Under the pieces are notes generated by a model. The model was not told where the DNA came from and made no database searches. It saw nothing but the letters and a program-made list of their open reading frames with translations. From Bin55 sp963667455 (lineage in GTDB: Bacteria; Pseudomonadota; Gammaproteobacteria; Pseudomonadales; Azotimanducaceae), in the NCBI GenBank assembly GCA_963667455.2, contig CAXXFR010000029.1, positions 481,860-545,859 of the forward strand: a stretch of DNA of 64,000 nt, given 5' to 3'. The position numbers were made by a program, and so were the translations under genes. Below are positions 44,568 through 56,200 of the stretch, one piece after another (within the stretch, counting starts at the first letter, position 1; each line of letters starts with the position of its first letter).

Positions 44568-45767
44568 TTACTCGACGACGCTGGTAACCACTCCTGCGCC
44601 AACCGTTCGACCGCCTTCGCGGATCGCGAAGCGCAACCCCTCGTCCATGGCGATCGGACTGATCAACTCGACATTCAATTCGACGTTGTCGCCCGGCATG
44701 ACCATCTCAACGCCTTCGTTGAGCGTGACTTCACCCGTGACGTCAGTCGTTCGGAAATAGAACTGAGGTCGATAATTGCTCTGAAACGGCGAATGTCGTC
44801 CGCCTTCGTCTTTCGAAAGGACGTACACCTGCGCCGAAAACTTCGTGTGAGGCGTAATCGATGCTGGAACTGCCAGAACCTGACCACGCTCCACTTCCGT
44901 GCGCTTAATGCCGCGCAACAACACTCCGATGTTCTCGCCAGCACGACCTTCATCGAGCAACTTGCGGAACATCTCCACACCTGTGCAAGTCGTCTTCTGA
45001 GTCTCCTTGATGCCAACGATCTCCACTTCGTCGCCAAGCTTGACAATGCCTCGATCCACGCGACCGGTTACAACCGTTCCGCGACCAGAAATCGAGAACA
45101 CGTCCTCGATGGGCATCAGGAACGGGGCGTCGATTGGCCGCTCCGGCTCGGGAATGAATTCGTCGAGCTTGGCAATAAGCTCGCGAACGCTACCCGTGCC
45201 ATCATCGCCATCGTCGCCTTCCATTGCTCTCAAGGCACTGCCGACCACGATGGGAGAGTCCGGATCGAACTCGTAGGTCTCCAGCAATTCTTGAATGTCC
45301 ATCGTTACCAGCTCAACGAAGTCATCTCGCTCGTCAGCATCCAGCATGTCCACCTTGTTCAGGTAAACGATGATCCGAGGAACACCAACCTGTCTCGCCA
45401 GCAAGATGTGCTCGCGAGTCTGGGGCATCGGACCGTCAACGGCCGACACAACCAGAATTGCACCATCCATCTGGGCTGCGCCCGTGATCATGTTCTTAAC
45501 GTAGTCAGCGTGTCCTGGACAGTCCACATGAGCGTAATGTCGTTGTGGGGACTCGTACTCGACATGAGTCGTTGCGATCGTGATCCCACGCTCCTTCTCT
45601 TCGGGAGCGTTGTCGATCTCGTCGAAGTTCTTGATGTCGCCTGTTCCAGCATCAGCGGCGCAAACCATCGTCATCGCGGCCGTCAATGTCGTCTTGCCGT
45701 GGTCCACGTGTCCGATCGTTCCGACGTTCACGTGCGGTTTCGTACGCTCAAACTTCTGCTTAGCCAT
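44568..45767 (-). CDS. tuf: Elongation factor Tu
   Basis: GTPase that delivers aminoacyl-tRNA to the ribosome. It has 399 residues. G1 GHVDHGKTTL, G2 region RGITIATTHVEY, G3 DCPGHADYVKNM, and G4 NKVD (VYLNKVDML) are intact, followed by domains 2 and 3 (RGTVVTGRVDRGIVKLGDEV). This is the only tuf in the window: the second copy that gammaproteobacteria often carry between tRNA-Thr and tRNA-Trp is absent there. A terminator follows. Confidence 0.98.
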   Translation of the reverse strand: MAKQKFERTKPHVNVGTIGHVDHGKTTLTAAMTMVCAADAGTGDIKNFDEIDNAPEEKERGITIATTHVEYESPQRHYAHVDCPGHADYVKNMITGAAQMDGAILVVSAVDGPMPQTREHILLARQVGVPRIIVYLNKVDMLDADERDDFVELVTMDIQELLETYEFDPDSPIVVGSALRAMEGDDGDDGTGSVRELIAKLDEFIPEPERPIDAPFLMPIEDVFSISGRGTVVTGRVDRGIVKLGDEVEIVGIKETQKTTCTGVEMFRKLLDEGRAGENIGVLLRGIKRTEVERGQVLAVPASITPHTKFSAQVYVLSKDEGGRHSPFQSNYRPQFYFRTTDVTGEVTLNEGVEMVMPGDNVELNVELISPIAMDEGLRFAIREGGRTVGAGVVTSVVE

Positions 45768-45833
45768 TGCTTGTCTTCTCCATAGGTTTAACGATTCCGA
45801 TGCGCACGCGCACCGGGATGTTCATGTTCTCGG

Positions 45834-47927
<2,094 letters not shown>

Positions 47928-48008
47928 TGTTCAACTCCGAATGTGACTTCGCTTCGAACGAATGTTCGAGAGATACCGACTATTGTTGAAAGAAAGCTAC
48001 TTTCCCGT

Positions 48009-48479
48009 CTAGTACCGATAGTGTGCGAACGCCTTGTTGGCCTCCGCCTGACGATGCGTGTCCGTTCGTTTGCGAATCGCTCCGCCGCGACCATTGGCGG
48101 CATCGATCAGCTCACCAGCCAATCGAGACGCCATCGTCTTCTCGCCCCGTGCCCGAGCGCTGTCCACAATCCATCTCATGGCCAATGCAACCCGGCGCGA
48201 AGGTCGGACTTCAACCGGTACGGGCAACGTGGAACCACCAACCCGTCGAGACTTCACCTCCGTTATGGGGGCGACTTCCTCCAACGCCTTGTCGAACACT
48301 ACGACCGGATCGGAATGCTCGCGGTTCTCCACAATGTCCATCGCACCGTACACGATGCGTTCCGCCACCGACTTCTTGCCGTTCACCATGACGTGATTGA
48401 TGAACTTGGCAACCATCTCGTTGTGGTACTTCGGATCGGGCAGAATCACCCGTTTCGTGCTAACTCGTCGACGCGACAT
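48009..48479 (-). CDS. rpsG: 30S ribosomal protein S7
   Basis: Primary 16S rRNA-binding protein of the 30S head; it represses the str operon in E. coli. It has 156 residues with the signature DPKYHNEMVAKFINHVMVNG and the beta-hairpin VEVRPSRRVALAMRWIVDSA. It is 24 bp downstream of rpsL. Confidence 0.97.
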   Translation of the reverse strand: MSRRRVSTKRVILPDPKYHNEMVAKFINHVMVNGKKSVAERIVYGAMDIVENREHSDPVVVFDKALEEVAPITEVKSRRVGGSTLPVPVEVRPSRRVALAMRWIVDSARARGEKTMASRLAGELIDAANGRGGAIRKRTDTHRQAEANKAFAHYRY

Positions 48480-48503
48480 GCTCTCGGACGCTCCTCTTAG
48501 TTC

Positions 48504-48875
48504 CTAGTTCGGCCGTTTGGTTCCGTACTTGGATCGCCCCTGCCGCCGATCTGCTACGCCCGTGGCATCCAGTTTGCCGCGGATCGTGTGGTAGCGAACG
48601 CCAGGCAGATCCTTGACGCGGCCACCTCGAATCAGCACCGAACTGTGTTCCTGCAATGTGTGCTGTTCACCCGGTATGTAGGCGTTGACCTCATAACCGT
48701 TCATGAGGCGTACTCGGCACACTTTACGCATTGCCGAATTAGGCTTCCGTGGCGTAGTTGTATAGACCCGAAGACAGATGCCCCGCTTCTGGGGATTGCC
48801 TTCCAGAGCTATCGATGGACTCTTCTTTACGCGTCGCTTGCGCGGGTTGCGTATGAGTTGATTGATCGTTGCCAA
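48504..48875 (-). CDS. rpsL: 30S ribosomal protein S12, Arg at position 43
   Basis: Decoding-centre protein. It has 123 residues, begins MATINQLIRNPRKRRVKKSP, and ends RSKYGTKRPN. The conserved loop reads TTPRKPNSAMRKVCRVRL, so residue 43 (Met counted as 1) is Arg (codon CGG) where most bacteria have Lys. Lys88 in RGGRVKDLPGVRYHT is unchanged. Lys-to-Arg at 43 is a well known streptomycin-resistance change in enterobacteria and mycobacteria. First gene of the str block, 104 bp after rpoC. Confidence 0.98.
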   Translation of the reverse strand: MATINQLIRNPRKRRVKKSPSIALEGNPQKRGICLRVYTTTPRKPNSAMRKVCRVRLMNGYEVNAYIPGEQHTLQEHSSVLIRGGRVKDLPGVRYHTIRGKLDATGVADRRQGRSKYGTKRPN

Positions 48876-48925
48876 GACCTAATAACCTGCTGCTGTTGTG
48901 CTTCGAGTTGCAGATGACCTGCTCT

Positions 48926-48954
48926 GGGCGCGGAATTTTAGAAGTTCCGCGCCC
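48926..48954 (-). promoter_or_regulatory. Strong hairpin between rpoC and rpsL
   Basis: A perfect 10-bp stem (GGGCGCGGAA / TTCCGCGCCC) with a 9-nt loop lies 25 nt after the rpoC stop. On the minus strand it is followed by AGAGCAGG rather than T residues, so it fits an RNA-processing site or 3'-end-stabilising hairpin better than an intrinsic terminator. It may set rpoC and str expression apart. Confidence 0.6.
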
Positions 48955-48979
48955 CGACTGCAAGCCCAGACTGCTGTTG

Positions 48980-51900
48980 TTACGATGCCTGTTCCTGTTC
49001 CGTGAGCCTCTTGCCGAGCTCGAGTTCGAGCTCTTCAGCCGTGTAGCCGCCTTCCTTCGCCTCCTGGATGGTGATCTCCTCCATGCGCTTCTCCTTGCGC
49101 TTGCGGTGCCACTCCAACCCAGTACCCGCGGGAATCAGCCGTCCGACAACGACGTTTTCCTTCAGACCACGCAAAGCATCTCGCTTGCCGTTGACTGCTG
49201 CTTCCGTGAGAACTTTGGTTGTCTCCTGGAACGATGCAGCCGAAATGAAGGAGTCTGTCGACAGCGAACCACGTGTGATTCCAAGCAAGACACGATTGAA
49301 TTCGGCCGGCTGCTTGTCTTCCTCGACCAGACCCTTGTTCACTTCAACGAGTTCGGTGTACTCGACCTGCTCTCCTCGAACAAATTCGGAGTCTCCGCTC
49401 GAGACGATCTCGGCCTTGCGGAGCATCTGTCGAACAATCACTTCAATGTGCTTGTCGTTAATGACAACGCCCTGCAATCGATACACGTCCTGGATACCGT
49501 TGATGATGTACTCGGCAAGGTCTGGGACTCCACGCAGGCGCAGAATGTCGTGCGGATCCAATGAACCGTCGCAAATCACGTCGCCTTTGTTGACATCCTG
49601 ACCAGCAATGATCGAGATGTTGCGTGCCTTCGGAATCAGCATTTCGACCCGATTGTCTTCTTCGCTACCTTCGGACTTGTCCTCCACGACCAGCCTGATC
49701 TTGGTCATGGTCTCCTTGCCCAAAGTGACAGTGCCGCTGGCTTCCGCAAGCACCGCGTTCTCTTTCGGCCGTCGCGCTTCGAACAGCTCGATGACTCTTG
49801 GCAGTCCACCCACGATGTCGTCGGTCTTCTTGCTCTCCTGAGGCACCTTCGCCATCACTTCGCCTTCGGTGATGCGCACACCCTCGTCCAACAGAACGCT
49901 CGCGCCGGCAGGCAACGAGTAGCTCACAAGCACTTCGGAGGATCGTGCCTTCGTCTTCCTGACTTCAATCCCGGGACGCAAAGGCATTCCCGCGTCGGGC
50001 CTCTCGTTCTCAGGTATGACGCTCAGAATCGACAATCCCGTCTCTTCATCGGCCTGCGTGCGAACGGATCGACCTTCCTCCATCTCCACATAACGAACGT
50101 AGCCATTCACCTCGGCGACGATGGGGTGGTAGTGAGGATCCCAATTAGCAATGATCTGTCCAGACTCAACCTGATCTCCGTCGTCGACCGTTAATGTGGC
50201 ACCGTAGGGAACCGGATAGCGTTCGCGTTCTCGACCGTGCTCATCGAATACCTCGACTCGACCAGACCGGGTCACCGCGACCGCATTGTCGGCTGAGTTC
50301 TTCACCCAGTTGAAATTGCGCAATCGAACGATTCCACCGTTCTTGACCTGGATGCTGTCGTCGGCTGTCGCACGTGAAGCTGCTCCGCCGAAGTGAAACG
50401 TCCGCAATGTCAGTTGCGTTCCAGGTTCGCCGATCGACTGGGCCGCAATGATTCCGACCGCTTCTCCGACGTTGACCAGGTGTCCGCGAGCCAAGTCGCG
50501 TCCGTAGCACTTCGAACACAGACCGAAGCGCGTCTCACATGTGATTGGAGAACGCACGTTGATTTCATCGATACCCAGCGTCTCAATCAGGTCTACCAAG
50601 TCCTCGTCCACAAGCGTGTCGGCCTTGATCTTGACTTCCCCGTTGACGTCGCAGACATCCTTGGCAATGACCCTGCCAAGTACTCGTGCGGAAAGCGGCT
50701 CGACGATTTCGACACCTTCGATCTGAGCCGTTACGTTCAAACCGTTGGTCGTTCCGCAATCGTGCTCCGTGATAACCAGATCCTGCGAGACATCGACCAA
50801 ACGACGAGTCAGATAACCAGCATTGGCCGTCTTCAGCGCCGTGTCGGCCAATCCCTTACGCGATCCGTGAGTAGAAATGAAGTACTCATTGACCGTCAAT
50901 CCTTCTCGGAAGTTCGAGATGATCGGAGTCTCGATGATCGTGCCGTCCGGCCGAGCCATCAGTCCTCGCATTCCGGCAAGCTGTCGAATCTGCGCTGGGG
51001 AACCCCTCGCCTTCGAATCCGCATACACGTACACCGAGTTGAACGAGTCCTGCTCCTCTTCCTCTCCGGCTCGATTGACGACTTTCTCCTTGGAGATTCC
51101 GTCCAGCATCCGTGCACCGATCAATTCGCTGGATCGATACCAGATGTCCACTGCCTTGTTGTACTTCTCCGTCGGAGACAGCAAGTTGTCTCGGAACTGG
51201 CGTTCCAGTTCGGTAATCTCGGAAAAAGCTTCGCCAATGATTTGCGCCTTCTCGTCCGGGATCACGAAGTCGTCCACGCCGATGGAGCAACCCGAATAGG
51301 TCGAGTAGGTGAATCCTGCGTACATCAACTGGTCGGCGAACACAACCGTTTCCTTCAATCCGACTCGTCGATAGCAGACATCGACCAGCTCGGAAATCGC
51401 GTTGCGCTTCAAGACCTTGTTCACATACGAGAAACTCAAACCCGGCGGCAACAGTTCCGCCAACATGGCGCGTCCCACCGTCGTGTCGACGATGCGAGTC
51501 AGCATTTCGCCTTCGGCATTCTGTTCCGTCACACGAAGTTTGATTCGTGCGTGCAACTCAACGAATTCGTTGAAGTAGGCACGTTCCACCTCGGCGGTGT
51601 CGGTGAAGACCATTCCCTCGCCCTTCGCGCCGATGCGGTCTCGAGTCAGGTAGTACAGACCCAGGACCACATCCTGATTGGGAACGATGATCGGTTCGCC
51701 GCTTGCAGGCGACAGAATGTTGTTGGTGGACATCATGAGCGCACGAGCTTCGAGCTGGGCTTCCAAGGTCAGCGGCACGTGGACCGCCATCTGGTCGCCA
51801 TCGAAGTCTGCGTTGTACGCCACACACACCAACGGGTGCAACTGGATTGCCTTGCCTTCGACCAGCACTGGCTCGAATGCCTGAATACCCAATCGGTGCA

Positions 51901-53191
51901 ACGTTGGAGCTCGGTTGAGCAACACTGGGTGCTCGCGAATCACGTCGGCGAGAATGTCCCAAACCTGTGGATGCTCTTCGTCGACCATCCGCTTCGCATG
52001 GCGGATCGTCTCGGCGAGTTCCTTGCGCTGCAACTGACCCAGAATGTAGGGTCGGAACAATTCCAATGCCATCTTCTTCGGCAAGCCGCACTCGTGAAGC
52101 TTGAGCGTCGGTCCCACGACGATTACGGATCTGCCCGAGAAGTCCACTCGCTTGCCGAGCAGATTCTGGCGGAACCTGCCCTGCTTGCCCTTGATCAATC
52201 CGGTAAGCGATTTAAGGGGCCGCTTGTTGGATCCGACGATCGCGCGACCGCGCTTGCCGTTTTCCAAGAGTGCATCGACAGCTTCCTGCAGCATGCGCAT
52301 CTCGTTGTGAATGATCAATTCCGGAGCACGCAGCTCGATGAGCTTGCCCAAGCGATTGTTGCGATTAATGACCCGTCGATACAAATCGTTCAAGTCCGAC
52401 GTCGCAAATCGTCCACCTTCCATGGGAACCAGCGGACGAAGATCGGGAGGCAGAACCGGTAGGTTGCGCAGAATCATCCAGCCAGGCTTGTTGCCCGACT
52501 TGAGGAATGCCTCAAAGAGCTTGAGTCGCTTCGAGAGTTTCTTGATCTTCGTTTCGGAATTGGTCTCGTCGATCTCCTTGCGGAGCTGCGCCGCCTCTTC
52601 CTCGATGTCGATCGATTCGAGAATCTCGAGAATTGCTTCAGCGCCCATCTTGGCTTCGAATTCGCCGCGTCCGTACTTTTCCTCAGCTTCGTAGTACTCA
52701 TCTCCCGTGAGCAGCTGACGTGCCTGCAGCTCTGTACGACCTGGATCGACAACGATGTAGGAATCGAAGTAGAGAACCAGTTCGATCTCGCGCAGCGTCA
52801 TGTCCAGCATTAGTCCAATGCGTGAAGGCAATGACTTCAGGAACCAAATGTGAGCAACCGGAGCGGCGAGCTCGATGTGACCCATGCGTTCTCGACGCAC
52901 CTTCTTGGCCGTCACTTCCACGCCGCACTTCTCGCACACGACTCCGCGATGCTTCATGCGCTTGTACTTTCCGCACAAGCATTCGTTGTCCTTCATCGGG
53001 CCAAAGATCTTGGCGCAGAACAAACCGTCGCGCTCAGGCTTCAATGTCCGATAGTTGATCGTTTCCGGCTTCTTGACCTCTCCATGCGACCACGTCTTGA
53101 TGAGCTCTGGAGACGCGAGGCTGATTCGTAGTGAATCGAAGTCGTCTACGGAGGAAGTGTTTGCTCGCCGATACTGAAAGAAATCCGCCAT
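48980..53191 (-). CDS. rpoC: RNA polymerase beta' subunit
   Basis: Catalytic subunit of RNA polymerase, 1403 residues (E. coli 1407). The N-terminal zinc site (CLCGKYKRMKHRGVVCEKCG) is near residue 72. The active-site loop NADFDGDQMAVH, whose three Asp residues bind magnesium, is near 460. The trigger-loop region follows, and the second zinc site (CETRFGLCSKCYGRDLARGH) is near 890. It lies 15 bp downstream of rpoB. Intact. Confidence 0.98.
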   Translation of the reverse strand: MADFFQYRRANTSSVDDFDSLRISLASPELIKTWSHGEVKKPETINYRTLKPERDGLFCAKIFGPMKDNECLCGKYKRMKHRGVVCEKCGVEVTAKKVRRERMGHIELAAPVAHIWFLKSLPSRIGLMLDMTLREIELVLYFDSYIVVDPGRTELQARQLLTGDEYYEAEEKYGRGEFEAKMGAEAILEILESIDIEEEAAQLRKEIDETNSETKIKKLSKRLKLFEAFLKSGNKPGWMILRNLPVLPPDLRPLVPMEGGRFATSDLNDLYRRVINRNNRLGKLIELRAPELIIHNEMRMLQEAVDALLENGKRGRAIVGSNKRPLKSLTGLIKGKQGRFRQNLLGKRVDFSGRSVIVVGPTLKLHECGLPKKMALELFRPYILGQLQRKELAETIRHAKRMVDEEHPQVWDILADVIREHPVLLNRAPTLHRLGIQAFEPVLVEGKAIQLHPLVCVAYNADFDGDQMAVHVPLTLEAQLEARALMMSTNNILSPASGEPIIVPNQDVVLGLYYLTRDRIGAKGEGMVFTDTAEVERAYFNEFVELHARIKLRVTEQNAEGEMLTRIVDTTVGRAMLAELLPPGLSFSYVNKVLKRNAISELVDVCYRRVGLKETVVFADQLMYAGFTYSTYSGCSIGVDDFVIPDEKAQIIGEAFSEITELERQFRDNLLSPTEKYNKAVDIWYRSSELIGARMLDGISKEKVVNRAGEEEEQDSFNSVYVYADSKARGSPAQIRQLAGMRGLMARPDGTIIETPIISNFREGLTVNEYFISTHGSRKGLADTALKTANAGYLTRRLVDVSQDLVITEHDCGTTNGLNVTAQIEGVEIVEPLSARVLGRVIAKDVCDVNGEVKIKADTLVDEDLVDLIETLGIDEINVRSPITCETRFGLCSKCYGRDLARGHLVNVGEAVGIIAAQSIGEPGTQLTLRTFHFGGAASRATADDSIQVKNGGIVRLRNFNWVKNSADNAVAVTRSGRVEVFDEHGRERERYPVPYGATLTVDDGDQVESGQIIANWDPHYHPIVAEVNGYVRYVEMEEGRSVRTQADEETGLSILSVIPENERPDAGMPLRPGIEVRKTKARSSEVLVSYSLPAGASVLLDEGVRITEGEVMAKVPQESKKTDDIVGGLPRVIELFEARRPKENAVLAEASGTVTLGKETMTKIRLVVEDKSEGSEEDNRVEMLIPKARNISIIAGQDVNKGDVICDGSLDPHDILRLRGVPDLAEYIINGIQDVYRLQGVVINDKHIEVIVRQMLRKAEIVSSGDSEFVRGEQVEYTELVEVNKGLVEEDKQPAEFNRVLLGITRGSLSTDSFISAASFQETTKVLTEAAVNGKRDALRGLKENVVVGRLIPAGTGLEWHRKRKEKRMEEITIQEAKEGGYTAEELELELGKRLTEQEQAS

Positions 53192-53206
53192 GTTTCTACC
53201 CTCCTA

Positions 53207-56200
53207 CTAATCGCGACCGTGAGTCAAATCGATGCCGAGAGACTTGATCTCCCACGACAGCACATTGAACGATTCCGGCATGCCGGGTTCAATGCGAAAG
53301 TCGTTGTCGACAATGTTCTTGAACACCTTTGCTCGTCCATCCAAATCGTCCGACTTGACGGTAAGCATTTCCTGCAAGGTGTAGGCTGCTCCGTAGGCTT
53401 CCAAAGCCCACACCTCCATCTCGCCGAAACGTTGACCGCCCAGCTGCGCCTTGCCGCCCAGCGGTTGTTGAGTGACCAAACTGTACGAACCCGTTGACCG
53501 AGCGTGCATCTTCTCGTCCACCAAATGGTTGAGCTTGAGCATGTACATGTATCCCATCGTCACCGGGCGATCGAATCGCCGACCGGTGCGTCCGTCGTAG
53601 AGATAAGTCTGTCCGCTCTCCGGCAAGCCGGCAAGTTTGAGCAGTTTCTTGATGTCCGATTCCTTGGCCCCGTCGAACACCGGCGTCGCCAAGGGAATTC
53701 CGTTTCGGTAGGTCTTCGCCAAATCCATGAGCTCGGTGTCCTTGAGCGACTTGAAGTTGACATCCTTGCCTTCCATCTCTCCGTAGACACCGTTGAGGTA
53801 CTCCCGCACTTCATCCGCTTTGGCTTGCCGGTCGATGAGATCGGAAATCTGTTCTCCGATTCCTTTTGCGGCCCAGCCCAAGTGGGTCTCGAGAACCTGT
53901 CCGATGTTCATACGTGATGGAACACCCAGAGGATTGAGAACGATGTCCACCGGTTCGCCGTTCTCGTCGTAAGGCATGTCTTCGACCGGCATCACAACGG
54001 AAATCACTCCTTTGTTGCCGTGTCGCCCGGCCATCTTGTCGCCTGGCTGAATTCGCCGTTTGGTTGCGACGTAGACCTTGACATGCTTGAGCACGCCGGG
54101 AGCGAGATCGTGAGGACGCTTGATCTTTTCTTCCTCTCGCTCGTACTCCTTGTCGAGTTGCTCCTGGCGTTCGTCGAGAGTCTTGAACGTCAGTTCCAAT
54201 ACCCGATTCAACGCATCGTCGTCGGTTCGAATCTCGCGCCACTGGGATCGCTCGAGCTTTCGAAGATATGCGGAGTTGAGCTTATCGCCGGGTTCCAGAT
54301 CCGGTGCGCGAACCACCAACTTGCCACGCATTTCGGTCAGCAACTGTTCGTAGGTCGCGTTCTCGAAAATTCGATACTGATCGTTCAAATCCTGCTTGAT
54401 CGAAGCGAGTTCATCGTCTTCGATCGCTTTGGTCCGATCATCCTTTTCTCTCCCCTCGCGAGTGAAGACGCGAACGTCCACCACCGTGCCCTGCACGTCC
54501 GACTTGACGCGAAGCGATGTGTCTTTCACATCCGACGCCTTCTCTCCGAAGATCGCTCGCAGCAGCTTCTCCTCCGGAGTCAGCTGCGTTTCGCCTTTGG
54601 GAGTCACCTTTCCTACCAGAATGTCGCCAGCCGACACTTCTGCGCCGATGTAAACGATTCCCGATCCATCGAGCTTGGACAAAGCCGACTCGCTGACATT
54701 GGGAATGTCGGCAGTGATCTCTTCCGGCCCCATCTTGGTTTCGCGGGCGGTGCAGTCCAATTCCTTGATGTGCACGCTCGTGAAACGATCTTCCCGCACC
54801 ACTCGTTCGGAAATCAGAATCGAGTCTTCGTAGTTGTAGCCGTTCCACACCATGAATGCGATGCGGATGTTCTGCCCCAGAGCCAGCTCTCCCGTGTCGA
54901 CCGACGGTCCGTCGGCAAGAATGTCGCCTTCCTGAATCCGGTCACCCGGTTTGACGATCGGACGCTGGTTGATGCAGGTGTCCTGGTTGGTCCGAGTGAA
55001 CTTCGTCAGGTTGTAGATGTCGATGCCAGCGTCGTCTTCCGAACGTTCCGATAGAGCCGTTCGCACCACGATTCGGCGAGCATCGACGAGCTCGACGATT
55101 CCCGCACGCTTGGCAATAACGCATGCACCGGAATCCCGAGCAACCTGTCGCTCGACACCGGTTCCGACCAGCGGTGCCTCAGTGCGAATCGTCGGAACCG
55201 CTTGACGCTGCATGTTCGAACCCATGAGACCTCGATTCGCCTCGTCGTGCTCAAGAAATGGAATGAGCGCGGCGGAGATTGACACGATCTGCTTCGGCGA
55301 GACATCCATGTACTGCACGTCTCGAGGATCCGCTTTGGTGAACTCGTTGTTGTAGCGCACGTCGACGATTTCCTCGACGAACTCTCCCGCATCGTTGAGG
55401 GTGGCATTGGCCTGTGCAACCCGATATGCACTCTCGTCAATGGCTGACAAGAACTCGATGTCCTTGGTAACTCGTCCATTGATGACTTTTCGATACGGAG
55501 TCTCGATGAATCCGTAGTCGTTGATGCGAGCATAGGTCGCAATGCTGTTGATCAGACCAATAGTCGGACCTTCCGGTGTCTCGATCGGACAAATCCGACC
55601 GTAGTGAGTGGGGTGAACGTCGCGTACTTCAAAGCCGGCATGCTCACGATTCAACCCGCCCGGTCCCAATGCCGAAACGCGTCGTTTGTTGGTCACCTCG
55701 GACAAAGGATTGTCGTCGTCCATCATTTGCGATAGCTGATGCGAACCGAAAAACTCTCGTACGGCCGAAACGATCGGTTTGGCATTGATCATGTCCTGCG
55801 GCATCAATCCCTCGCTTTCAGCAAGCGAGAGTCGATCTTTGACCGCTCGGTTGATCCGGTGAAGTCCCAAACGGAACTGGTTCTCCGCCATTTCGCCGAC
55901 GGATCGAACCCGGCGATTGCCCAGGTTGTCGACATCGTCAACGGTGCCGCGACCATTGCGAATGTCGATCAGCATCTTCAGCACTTCGATGATGTCGTCG
56001 GGATGCAGAATGTGACTGTCGGCATTCTCATCGCGCTGCAGGCGCCGATTGAACTTCATTCGCCCGACCGCCGACAGGTCGTAGCGCTCCGGCGAGAAGA
56101 ACAGTCCAACGAAGTACTTGGAACAGTTGTCTTCGGCAAAGCCCTCGCCCGGTCGGAGAACGCTGTAGATCTCAAACACCGAACGCACTTTGTCGTTCGC

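Noticed and set aside
50393..52462. 689-codon plus-strand open frame inside rpoC
   Set aside because: Exact antisense shadow of the conserved rpoC coding region.
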